Origin: Candidatus Peribacter sp. UBA2144
GTDB lineage: Bacteria > Patescibacteriota > Gracilibacteria > Peribacterales > Peribacteraceae
Direction of reading: 5' to 3'
Length of the DNA: 15,633 nucleotides
NCBI GenBank assembly: GCA_002328295.1
Contig: DCXE01000079.1
Span: 1 to 15,633, forward strand
Part shown: one piece after another, positions 8,115-14,268 of the stretch
How the letters are laid out: the number at the start of each line of letters is the position of its first letter
Numbering within the stretch: the stretch's first letter is position 1
Made by a program: the position numbers and the translations under genes
Notes under the pieces: generated by a model
Seen by the model: only the letters and a program-made list of their open reading frames with translations
What the model was told of the DNA's origin: nothing
Databases searched by the model: none

Positions 8115-8226
8115 GAGGATTTTAATGAAAGGACTGTTGTAGTATCCAATTGCTTACAAAGCGAAGTTGGAAACTGCCTGCCCTCCGTAGTCCGCCTAGG
8201 CGGACGAAGGAGGGAGCTAACTGCCC
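8102..8226. repeat. 13-bp direct repeat of the tRNA-Val 5' end
   Basis: GAGCTAACTGCCC occurs at 8102-8114, the 5' end of the tRNA gene on the complementary strand, and again exactly at 8214-8226. The 99 bases between the copies include the large palindrome at 8181-8214. This could be a duplication footprint or a stray tRNA fragment. No integrase gene or full att site is visible. Confidence 0.6.
8181..8214. repeat. Double-stem GC-rich palindrome
   Basis: CCCTCC (8181-8186) pairs with GGAGGG (8209-8214). Inside it, GTCCGCC-TA-GGCGGAC (8190-8205) forms a second perfect stem; GTA and GAA are the internal-loop bases. The TCCGCC...GGCGGA core recurs in the mini-hairpin at 1128-1142. Weaker arms GTTGGAA (8166-8172) and TTCCAAC (8261-8267) lie outside it, so this may be another member of the nested palindrome set. 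Confidence 0.7.
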
Positions 8227-8288
8227 TGGAAAGCCAACAAAGATTACCAACTACTTTAAATTCCAACAAGTTATTAAGCTGATAAGTT

Positions 8289-8329
8289 CCCCCTCTCCTC
8301 CTCAGAGGAGAGGGGGTTAGGGGGTGAGG
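8289..8329. repeat. 12-bp perfect GC-rich hairpin (CCCCCTCTCCTC arm) with GGGGGTGAGG tail
   Basis: CCCCCTCTCCTC (8289-8300), loop CTCA, then GAGGAGAGGGGG (8305-8316) is a perfect stem, followed by GGGGGTGAGG (8320-8329). Read on the minus strand it has the form CCTCACCCCC...CCCCCTCTCCTC...hairpin. That is a recurring type of dispersed repeat in many bacterial genomes, as far as I recall. It faces a related element at 8498-8534. Confidence 0.75.
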
Positions 8330-8391
8330 TCATATTTCATAAACCTTTTTGTATTGCAAAAGGCTTTTTCGGCTTCGCAACAAGAAGTGGG

Positions 8392-8417
8392 TGTGGATAT
8401 CTTTTAAGTTTTCCACA
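8392..8417. promoter_or_regulatory. Head-to-head pair of DnaA-box-like 9-mers upstream of rseP-dnaA
   Basis: TGTGGATAT (8392-8400; complement ATATCCACA) and TTTTCCACA (8409-8417) each differ by one base from the TTATCCACA consensus and point in opposite directions, 8 bp apart. TTTTCCACA is the form used in cyanobacteria. The pair lies about 200 bp upstream of the rseP-dnaA unit, which suits autoregulation by DnaA or part of an origin. Only two sites were found, so an origin is not claimed. Confidence 0.45.
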
Positions 8418-8497
8418 TAAGGTCTAACATGTGCGAACTAACCTTATACCTGCCATCTAAATGCCAGGCTTACGCTTGCTTGTACTAAAATCGGCCG

Positions 8498-8534
8498 CCC
8501 CTCACCCGGCCTCTCCCCCTTCTAAGGGGGAGAG
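8498..8534. repeat. Second GC-rich hairpin, CCCCTCACCC + CTCTCCCCCTT stem
   Basis: CCCCTCACCC (8498-8507) is followed by CTCTCCCCCTT (8511-8521), a CT turn and AAGGGGGAGAG (8524-8534). It has the same order of parts as the 8289-8329 element, read on the opposite strand, so the two bracket the roughly 170 bp between them. Confidence 0.7.
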
Positions 8535-8609
8535 GAGATCAGGAAAAGTGTTGAGTGGCATATTTGATATGGATGTGTATGGTTCTTTGATTATATAACT
8601 TCTTCTGAA

Positions 8610-9734
8610 ATGACAGTCTTACTATCTGTAGTCGCATTTTTACTTCTCCTCTCAGTTCTTATCCTTATCCATGAATGGGGGCACTTCACAGCCGCCAGGC
8701 TTAGTGGTGTAACAGTTGAGGAATTCGGTCTCGGCCTTCCGCCCAGAGCCAGAAAGCTTTGGAAGAGTAAGGGGACAATATTTTCTCTTAACTGGATTCC
8801 CTTTGGAGGATTTGTACGATTAAAGGGTGAGAATGCGATAACCAACAAAGAGCGAATATCCAAAGGAAGTTTCGGATCAGTTGCAATCTGGAAACGCGTC
8901 GTGATTCTTTCGGCAGGAGTTTTTATGAACTTCGTACTTGCTATAGTGATCCTCACGATTGGGTTTTCTGTTGGCAAGTGGATTCCTACTTATACATCTC
9001 TCGAAGCAATGGAGCTTTCTGCTCAGAAGGGGATTATTGATTTGGAACTTGGTGTATTTGTTTCGGATGTAATAAGTGGAGATAGTGCGGCTAAGGTTGG
9101 CGTACCGAAGGAAAGCATTTTATCTGCAGTTGATGGAGTTCCTGTTACTGTTCCGAACGATGTTGTTTCTGCGCAGGAAGGAAAGAGAGTTGTGACTTAT
9201 ACAGTTAAGTCCGGAGAAGGTTTCGAGACGGAGAAGGATTTCACAATCAGGCTTAAGGATGGCAAAGCTGGAATTGTACTTACTCCATTTCCAATAAAAC
9301 TAGATGCACCGGAGCATGATATTTTTATGGCACTTGGGCTTGCATTCAGAGAAACATGGGTAGTAAGCATTCTGACAGTAAAAGGAATTGGAACTTTAAT
9401 GAAGTCACTTGTGCAATCCGGAAAAGTTCCGGAAGGAATTGCAGGTATTGTTGGCATAGCCCAACTAACGCATGCTTCAGTTCAAGAAGGATTCATGATG
9501 TACTTGCGTCTAGTTGCGCTTCTTAGCCTGAGTCTTGCCGTACTTAATATTCTTCCTTTTCCGGCGCTTGATGGCGGAAGGTTGGTATTTGTGATCGCAG
9601 AATTGATAAGCAGAAAACCAGTTAATAGAAAGTTCGAACTAATGACGAACACAATAGGATTTTTGTTTCTAATATTCTTACTTTTATTTATTACTTATTA
9701 TGACGTCGTCCGTCTCTTTACCGGCGAAAGTTGA
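8610..9734 (+). CDS. rseP: Site-2 intramembrane zinc metalloprotease, RseP family
   Basis: RseP/S2P-family proteases cut substrates within the membrane, for example anti-sigma factors or leftover signal peptides. The 374 residues show the full family layout. A first TM helix carries the zinc motif HEWGH (21-25). A second conserved segment, NWIPFGGFVRLKGE, follows, then a TM helix (about 97-119), a PDZ-like domain (about 148-225, with GDSAAKVGVPKESILSAVDG-type strands), and a TM helix with the third zinc ligand motif NILPFPALDGG (313-323). A last hydrophobic helix spans about 347-364. The ATG at 8610 is the only sensible start; no Shine-Dalgarno sequence is seen. Its end overlaps dnaA by 35 bp, implying one transcript. 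No cognate anti-sigma gene is in the window. Confidence 0.95.
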   Translation: MTVLLSVVAFLLLLSVLILIHEWGHFTAARLSGVTVEEFGLGLPPRARKLWKSKGTIFSLNWIPFGGFVRLKGENAITNKERISKGSFGSVAIWKRVVILSAGVFMNFVLAIVILTIGFSVGKWIPTYTSLEAMELSAQKGIIDLELGVFVSDVISGDSAAKVGVPKESILSAVDGVPVTVPNDVVSAQEGKRVVTYTVKSGEGFETEKDFTIRLKDGKAGIVLTPFPIKLDAPEHDIFMALGLAFRETWVVSILTVKGIGTLMKSLVQSGKVPEGIAGIVGIAQLTHASVQEGFMMYLRLVALLSLSLAVLNILPFPALDGGRLVFVIAELISRKPVNRKFELMTNTIGFLFLIFLLLFITYYDVVRLFTGES

Positions 9735-11163
9735 AACAAGTGTTTTAACTGGCTCGAATAAAGATCTTTGGTTGGAAATACTCAAGAAAATACAACCACA
9801 GGTGCAGCGAGGTCAGTTTGTAACTTGGTTTCGAGATACTGCAGTTTTGGGAAGGGATGGAGGAAAGCTGATTGTTGGTTTGCCGATTCCAATGGGCCTT
9901 AATTGGCATATCGAGCATTACAAAGGGAAAACTTTGGTTGCTGCACAGGAGTGCGATTCTACAATCGAGCAGATCGTTTACAGAGTAGATGTAGGTCTAA
10001 AAGACAATCCAGAAAGGTCGATTGATTTACTTATTCAATTTCCGGAAGATAAAAAGAGGAAGCTTCCCGGCAAACAGGAAGTAAAAATGGCAGAAGGAAT
10101 TGTAAGCAAGATACTTAGTCCTCGTTATACGATAGATAACTTTATAGTGGGAGAATCGAATCGCCTCGCACATGCCGCATGTCAGGCGGTATCCAATCAA
10201 CCTGGTGGTAAATACAATCCGTTATTCTTGTATGGGGGAGTGGGACTTGGAAAAACTCATTTGCTACAGGCAACGGGGAATTCAATCTTGAAAAACATGC
10301 CAAAGGCTACTGTTGTTTATACAACTAGCGAAGATTTCACAAATGAAGTTGTGGAAGCTATACGAATGCAAAAGATGGAGAAAGTGCGCGGTCGTTATCG
10401 CAAAGTTGATATTTTAATAATTGATGATGTTCAATTTCTAGCAAATAAAGAGCGAACTCAGGAGGAATTTTTCCACACATTCAATACTCTTTACGAGGAG
10501 CACAAACAGATAATTATTTCAGCTGACCGTCCTCCGCAGGAACTTGATCTGGAAGATAGATTAATTTCCAGATTCGAGAGAGGAATGATAGCGGACGTAA
10601 GCAAACCAGATTACGAGACGCGTCTTGCAATCTTGGTCGAGAAAGCTAAGGAATATGAGTTGTTTATTGAAATGAATGTTCTCCAATTCATCGCGGAACA
10701 TACGACCAATTCTGTCCGAGAACTTGAAGGAATACTAATGCAGGCAGTTGCACTTTATGAGCTTGAACAGCGCATGCCTACCATTCAATCAATAGCTCAG
10801 ATAATGAAGAAGCTAAATAAAGATCCACATTTGGAAGAGCAAGACACTGGGTTCGAAAAGAAAGAAAAGAGGCGTCCTACTTTCCAAGAGGTAATCGAAG
10901 CTGTCAGTCGTTACTATTCAGTATCTGTTCAGGACATGATAGGACCAAAGAGAAATCGCGACATACTTTTGCCCCGCCAGATTGCAATGTTGCTTGGTAA
11001 GAAGTATTTGAATATGAGCTATGTTGGAATCGGTGAAGTCTTTTCTAGCCGAGATCACACTACGGTAATGAATGCAGTATCAAAAATCGAAAGAAAGCTC
11101 CTAAACGATGCTCAACTCCTTAGAGAAGTAAGAGCTATTGAGGAGGAGGTTGGGGTGGTGTGA
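9700..11163 (+). CDS. dnaA: Chromosomal replication initiator DnaA
   Basis: DnaA-ATP binds DnaA boxes at oriC, melts the origin and recruits helicase. At 487 residues it has all four domains: domain I (about 20-100, LWLEILKKIQPQVQ onward), a short linker, the AAA+ domain with Walker A GGVGLGKTH (179-187), Walker B ILIIDD (238-243) and the RLISRFERG arginine-finger segment (287-295), and C-terminal domain IV with the DNA-binding signature FSSRDHTTVMNA (448-459). The only upstream ATG, at 9700, lies inside the 3' end of rseP, giving a 35-bp overlap and probable coupled translation. This is not the common dnaA-dnaN-recF context: dnaA is followed by the thrS leader and thrS. The stop is TGA. Confidence 0.98.
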   Translation: MTSSVSLPAKVETSVLTGSNKDLWLEILKKIQPQVQRGQFVTWFRDTAVLGRDGGKLIVGLPIPMGLNWHIEHYKGKTLVAAQECDSTIEQIVYRVDVGLKDNPERSIDLLIQFPEDKKRKLPGKQEVKMAEGIVSKILSPRYTIDNFIVGESNRLAHAACQAVSNQPGGKYNPLFLYGGVGLGKTHLLQATGNSILKNMPKATVVYTTSEDFTNEVVEAIRMQKMEKVRGRYRKVDILIIDDVQFLANKERTQEEFFHTFNTLYEEHKQIIISADRPPQELDLEDRLISRFERGMIADVSKPDYETRLAILVEKAKEYELFIEMNVLQFIAEHTTNSVRELEGILMQAVALYELEQRMPTIQSIAQIMKKLNKDPHLEEQDTGFEKKEKRRPTFQEVIEAVSRYYSVSVQDMIGPKRNRDILLPRQIAMLLGKKYLNMSYVGIGEVFSSRDHTTVMNAVSKIERKLLNDAQLLREVRAIEEEVGVV

Positions 11164-11165
11164 TC

Positions 11166-11258
11166 GAATTGAAAATTGATAATTCGCTAGCGAAAACAGT
11201 GCTATTTCGATTATTTGAATAAAAATTATCCATTTTCCATTTACCATTTTCAATTTCA
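11166..11258. repeat. AT-rich imperfect palindrome after dnaA
   Basis: GAATTGAAAATTGATAATT (11166-11184) faces AATTATCCATTTTCC and ACCATTTTCAATTTC (11225-11257), with many near-complementary words of the AAATGGAAAATTG type. A perfect 12-base palindrome TTCGCTAGCGAA (11183-11194) sits in the left arm. It starts three bases after the dnaA stop and may form the dnaA 3' end. Its right edge abuts the proposed promoter of the thrS leader. Confidence 0.6.
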
Positions 11259-11268
11259 TTGTTATGCT
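11240..11268 (+). promoter_or_regulatory. Possible promoter of the thrS leader (TTTACC - 17 bp - TATGCT)
   Basis: TTTACC (11240-11245) and TATGCT (11263-11268) each match four of six consensus bases at ideal spacing. The predicted start site is at about 11275-11276, the A of the leader-peptide ATG, so the mRNA could be leaderless. The match is modest, and read-through from dnaA is an alternative. Confidence 0.35.
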
Positions 11269-11275
11269 AATAACG

Positions 11276-11323
11276 ATGCAGAAGTTTGTTGCAACAACGA
11301 CTACTACTACCATGACCTTCTAG
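11276..11323 (+). CDS. Threonine-rich leader peptide of thrS (MQKFVATTTTTTMTF)
   Basis: The 15-codon frame reads ATG CAG AAG TTT GTT GCA, then ACA ACG ACT ACT ACT ACC, then ATG ACC TTC TAG. It contains seven Thr codons, six consecutive, using all four Thr codon types; that argues for selection on the amino acid and not a simple nucleotide repeat. An in-frame ATG at 11264 would add MLIT, including another Thr. The role inferred is that of thrL in E. coli: ribosome progress through the run reports Thr-tRNA charging to the downstream terminator. No Shine-Dalgarno sequence is seen before either ATG. Overlapping RNA pairings and the terminator next to thrS make chance unlikely. Confidence 0.88.
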   Translation: MQKFVATTTTTTMTF

Positions 11324-11368
11324 GAAGGGGACTCCTGCATACTCAAATACTCTTACATCGCCCCTTCC
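11316..11368 (+). promoter_or_regulatory. Attenuator alternative pairings: protector (1:2) and antiterminator (2:3)
   Basis: Segment 2, GGAAGGGG (11323-11330), begins on the last base of the leader stop codon and is perfectly complementary to segment 3, CCCCTTCC (11361-11368), which is also the left arm of the terminator. Pairing 2:3 would therefore block the terminator. Segment 1, CCTTC (11316-11320, the last leader codons), can instead pair with GAAGG (11324-11328) around a TAG loop, sequestering segment 2 when the leader is not translated. A ribosome at the stop codon would cover segment 2; one stalled in the Thr run would leave it free. Confidence 0.85.
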
Positions 11369-11392
11369 AATAGCGAAGGGCGTTTTTATTTG
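11359..11392 (+). terminator. Intrinsic terminator (segments 3:4) controlling thrS
   Basis: CGCCCCTTC (11359-11367) pairs with GAAGGGCG (11375-11382), giving eight base pairs with one bulged C and a 7-nt loop. TTTTTATTT (11383-11391) follows at once. It lies between the leader peptide and the thrS ATG, so it would stop thrS transcription unless the 2:3 antiterminator forms. Confidence 0.88.
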
Positions 11393-11407
11393 GTACTCTC
11401 CTCTCAT

Positions 11408-13195
11408 ATGGCAAAGGAAATGGATCCCGATTTATACAATCTCCGCCACTCCTGCTCTCACGTTTTGGCTCAGGCTGTCGGGAACTTGTGGCCGGATACA
11501 AAGATTTCCATCGGCCCTCCGATAGATTACGGGAGTTATTACGACTTCCAATTCAAGGAGCCAATTACAGATGAGGATTTTAAGAAAATTGAGAAGGAAA
11601 TGAGGTCTATAATCAACAAAGGACAGAAGTTTGAGGAGGAAAAGATGTCATCTGACGACTCGATAAAGTTTTGGAAGAAGATGAAGCAGCCATTCAAGGT
11701 CGAGTTGGTCGAAGACCTCAAGAAAGATGGTGAAACTGAGGTCACTCACTATAAAAACATCGATTCAAAGGGTGCAGAGACCTTCGTAGATCTTTGCGCG
11801 GGTGGACACAAAGATGATGTGAAGGAAATTCCTGCAGACGGCTTCAAAATTATGTCTCTTGCAGGGGCCTATTGGCGAGGTGATGAAAAAAATCAGCAGT
11901 TAACTCGTATTTATGTTGCCGTGTTCCCTTCAAAGGAAGAACTCACTCAGCATTTGGTCATGGTTGAGGAAGCAAAGAAGAGGGATCATAGAAAACTGGG
12001 AAAAGAATTGGGTTTATTTACTTTTAGCGACATGGTTGGGCCGGGCTTACCTCTTTGGACTCCCAAAGGAACTGTAATTTGTGATGAGCTGGAGAAACTT
12101 GCTAAGGAAATGGAGGATAAGGATGATTATGTACGCGTCAGGACCCCTCATATTGCCAAAGGTAAACTTTATGAACAAACAGGACACCTCGCACATTACA
12201 AAGAGGCAATGTTTCCTCCAATGGAAATTGATGGTGAGGAAACTTATTACTTAAAGCCGATGAATTGTCCGCATCATCATGAGATTTTTGCTTCACAACC
12301 AAGAAGTTACAGAGATCTCCCTATCCGAATGGCTGAATATGGACATTGTTACAGGTACGAAGACTCCGGAGCACTATTTGGTCTGATGAGAGTCAGATCA
12401 CTTTCAATGAATGATGCACATATGTACTGCACAGAGGAGCAATTTGAGGATGAGTTTATGGCGGTAACAAAAATGTACCTTAAGTATTTCGAAATATTTG
12501 GAATTGATAAGTATAAAATGAGATTTTCACTACACGGCAAAGATGGATTGGGTGAAAAGTACGTTAATGAGCCGGAACTTTGGGTAAAGACCGAGGAGAT
12601 GGTAAGGAAAGTAATGAAAAAATCAGGATGTGAGTTCGAGGAAGTGCCTGATGAAGCAGCTTTCTATGGTCCAAAGATTGATATAGAAGTATGGAGTGCG
12701 ATAGGGAGAGAATTTTCTATTGCTACAAACCAAATCGACTTCGATGTTCCGCGTAAGATGGGACTTAAGTACACAGATAAGGATGGATCGGAAAAAACTC
12801 CTTTATGTATCCACCGCGCACCACTTGGAACACATGAACGAACAATCGGTTTCCTGATAGAGCACTTCGCTGGCCTATTCCCGCTGTGGCTTGCACCGGT
12901 TCAGATGGGAATTATTCCCGTTGCCGAACCGCATGCTAAATATGCTCAGGATGTTGTTCAGAAACTTAAAAGTCAGGGACTTCGTCCGCAATACATGGAT
13001 CCCGCTGACTCGTTGGGCAAGAGAATTAGAGAAGGGGAGAAGCAAAAATATCCTTATCTTTTGGTTTTGGGAGAGAAAGAAGTTTCGGGGAACTCAGTGG
13101 CTGTCAGAGACGTTAAAACTAAGGAGCAGGCAGAGGTTCCTTTGGATGAGTTTATAAAGAGGGCGGTTGAGGATGTCAGAAGTAGAAGTCTTTAA
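11408..13195 (+). CDS. thrS: Threonyl-tRNA synthetase (without N-terminal TGS domain)
   Basis: ThrRS activates threonine with ATP and charges tRNA-Thr. The ATG at 11408 is chosen (595 residues); the frame runs back to a TTG at 11390, but that lies in the terminator U-tract. The protein starts directly in the N2 editing domain, which keeps the Ser-tRNA-Thr hydrolysis residues (His14 and His18 in RHSCSH; Cys130 and His134 in CAGGH). The class II core follows: zinc ligands Cys287 (MNCPHH), His338 (DAHMY) and His469 (CIHRA); motif 2, RYEDSGALFGLMRVR (316-330); motif 3, GTHERTIGFLIEH (474-486). The anticodon-binding domain starts at about 495. The TGS (N1) domain of E. coli ThrRS (642 residues) is absent. 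Expression is probably set by the leader attenuator. Confidence 0.97.
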   Translation: MAKEMDPDLYNLRHSCSHVLAQAVGNLWPDTKISIGPPIDYGSYYDFQFKEPITDEDFKKIEKEMRSIINKGQKFEEEKMSSDDSIKFWKKMKQPFKVELVEDLKKDGETEVTHYKNIDSKGAETFVDLCAGGHKDDVKEIPADGFKIMSLAGAYWRGDEKNQQLTRIYVAVFPSKEELTQHLVMVEEAKKRDHRKLGKELGLFTFSDMVGPGLPLWTPKGTVICDELEKLAKEMEDKDDYVRVRTPHIAKGKLYEQTGHLAHYKEAMFPPMEIDGEETYYLKPMNCPHHHEIFASQPRSYRDLPIRMAEYGHCYRYEDSGALFGLMRVRSLSMNDAHMYCTEEQFEDEFMAVTKMYLKYFEIFGIDKYKMRFSLHGKDGLGEKYVNEPELWVKTEEMVRKVMKKSGCEFEEVPDEAAFYGPKIDIEVWSAIGREFSIATNQIDFDVPRKMGLKYTDKDGSEKTPLCIHRAPLGTHERTIGFLIEHFAGLFPLWLAPVQMGIIPVAEPHAKYAQDVVQKLKSQGLRPQYMDPADSLGKRIREGEKQKYPYLLVLGEKEVSGNSVAVRDVKTKEQAEVPLDEFIKRAVEDVRSRSL

Positions 13196-13223
13196 TGCCC
13201 GATAAACTGATTGTGAGTTTGAA

Positions 13224-13308
13224 GCAATTGGCAATTAGCATTTGGCTGTTGGCTAATATCGATTGATTAATATGCCAATTGCCAATTGCCAAAAGCTAAT
13301 TGCTAAGC
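13224..13308. repeat. Imperfect palindrome of GCAATTGGC/GCAATTAGC words after thrS
   Basis: The left arm starts at 13224 (GCAATTGGCAATTAGC...TTTGGCTGTTGGC). The right arm, 13274-13308, reads as reverse complement GCTTAGCAATTAGC, TTTTGGCAATTGGC, AATTGGC, so the arms pair with gaps. The arms end immediately before the lgt-like ATG at 13309. The palindrome starts 28 bases after the thrS stop and could form its 3' end. Confidence 0.75.
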
Positions 13309-14268
13309 ATGTACAAGCTTTGGTGTTCTGCTATCCTTACAACGATGTTTGAGGCATTTATGATTGGCCCCTTCATGATTTGGATGAGAGTAGTGTTCCT
13401 ACTTCTGGGAGTATGGCTGGGTACTGAATTTTTTCTGCGTCTGACTGCCAGTGCGAATCTCTCTATTCAAAACTTCAAGGATAATTCGATCAGATATCTG
13501 GTTGCATTTATTGTCGGGGCCAGACTTATTGCAATAGTCTCTGAATATCGTATTTATATGCGCGATCCATTAAGGATTTTTATACTTTGGGATGGAGGAT
13601 TTAGTTTTCTGGGTGGAGCTATGGGCATTGCCGTGGTTCTATACATTGCAACCAGGACTCAGAGAGCTACATTCTTGCAATGGCTGGACGTGTTGCTTCC
13701 AGCTACAACTTTTGGATTGGTATTCGATTGGATTGGAAAATATTTATCCGGACATTCGTACGGAAAACCAACGGATCTTATTTGGGGAGTTTCTTACGAT
13801 ACAATCGGAGTAAGATACACGGTTCCGATTCATCCGGTTCAGATTTATTATGCTCTCTTCTTTCTTATACTGACGTTTATTCTTCTAATTGTGCGCAAGT
13901 ATCACAAGCGGGCAGGGGCAGAAACTCTGGCAGGCATTCTGGTTGCCAGTGCATTCACTTTTATATTCGAGTATTTCAGAGGAGACTTCTCTATCCCAGT
14001 ATTCGCAACACAGCTGGATTTTGTAGTTCTGATTGCCTTGTTTGTTAGTCTTGGAATTTTTGCTGCAGTCGAACTTAAGCTTTCCAGAATTGGATTAATT
14101 TCATACGAAATTTGTCTTTTGGCGATATTTGGTGGATATCTGATACTCAGGTCTGTAGTTACATTGCCTACATTTGAGCTTAGGTTTAGCCAATTCCTGG
14201 CAATACTGGCTGTACTTGCAACAGTAGTGTATGTGTTGGTACATAGGAGGAAGTATCCGCATCTATAA
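13309..14268 (+). CDS. Lgt-like membrane protein (prolipoprotein diacylglyceryl transferase family, divergent active site)
   Basis: Lgt moves diacylglyceryl from phosphatidylglycerol to the lipobox Cys of prolipoproteins. This protein (319 residues from the ATG at 13309; a TTG at 13300 lies in the palindrome) has about seven or more TM helices and clear family landmarks. They are IGPFMIWMRV near the N-terminus, WDGGFSFLGGAMG, GKYLSGHSYGKPTDLIWGV, IHPVQIYYALFF and FIFEYFRGD. But compared with E. coli Lgt recalled from memory, His103 (SFHGG) is Leu, Arg143 is Trp, Asn146 is Lys, Glu151 is His and Arg239 is Thr, while Glu243 and Arg246 are kept. Arg143 and Arg239 are reported as essential. It may be a CPR variant with a shifted active site or a paralogue with another role, so no symbol is given. 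Confidence 0.82.
   Translation: MYKLWCSAILTTMFEAFMIGPFMIWMRVVFLLLGVWLGTEFFLRLTASANLSIQNFKDNSIRYLVAFIVGARLIAIVSEYRIYMRDPLRIFILWDGGFSFLGGAMGIAVVLYIATRTQRATFLQWLDVLLPATTFGLVFDWIGKYLSGHSYGKPTDLIWGVSYDTIGVRYTVPIHPVQIYYALFFLILTFILLIVRKYHKRAGAETLAGILVASAFTFIFEYFRGDFSIPVFATQLDFVVLIALFVSLGIFAAVELKLSRIGLISYEICLLAIFGGYLILRSVVTLPTFELRFSQFLAILAVLATVVYVLVHRRKYPHL

Larger units (their letters stand above)
8115..8609. other. Gene-free region between tRNA-Val and rseP-dnaA
   Basis: No credible coding frame was found here. The region is divergent: the tRNA reads left and rseP-dnaA reads right, so it should hold both promoters, but I see no convincing -35/-10 pair for either. It contains the GC-rich palindrome at 8181-8214, two opposed CTCTCC-type hairpins (8289-8329 and 8498-8534) and a pair of DnaA-box-like sites (8392-8417). 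A short CCTTTT/AAAAGG hairpin followed by CTTTTT (8343-8369) also lies here. Confidence 0.7.

Noticed and set aside
8343..8369. CCTTTT/AAAAGG hairpin with CTTTTT as an intrinsic terminator
   Set aside because: It points rightward in a region with no plus-strand gene upstream, and the stem is short and AT-rich.
8115..8609. A definite oriC
   Set aside because: Only two one-mismatch DnaA-box-like sites were found, with no AT-rich unwinding region or further box cluster; dnaA proximity alone is not enough.
11294..11311. Thr codon run as a simple ACT microsatellite
   Set aside because: The codons are ACA, ACG, ACT, ACT, ACT, ACC: the amino acid is kept while third bases vary, and the frame is closed by a stop that overlaps the antiterminator segment.
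11390..11407. TTG start for thrS
   Set aside because: It lies in the U-tract of the terminator and adds only six residues (MVLSSH); the ATG at 11408 is the better start.
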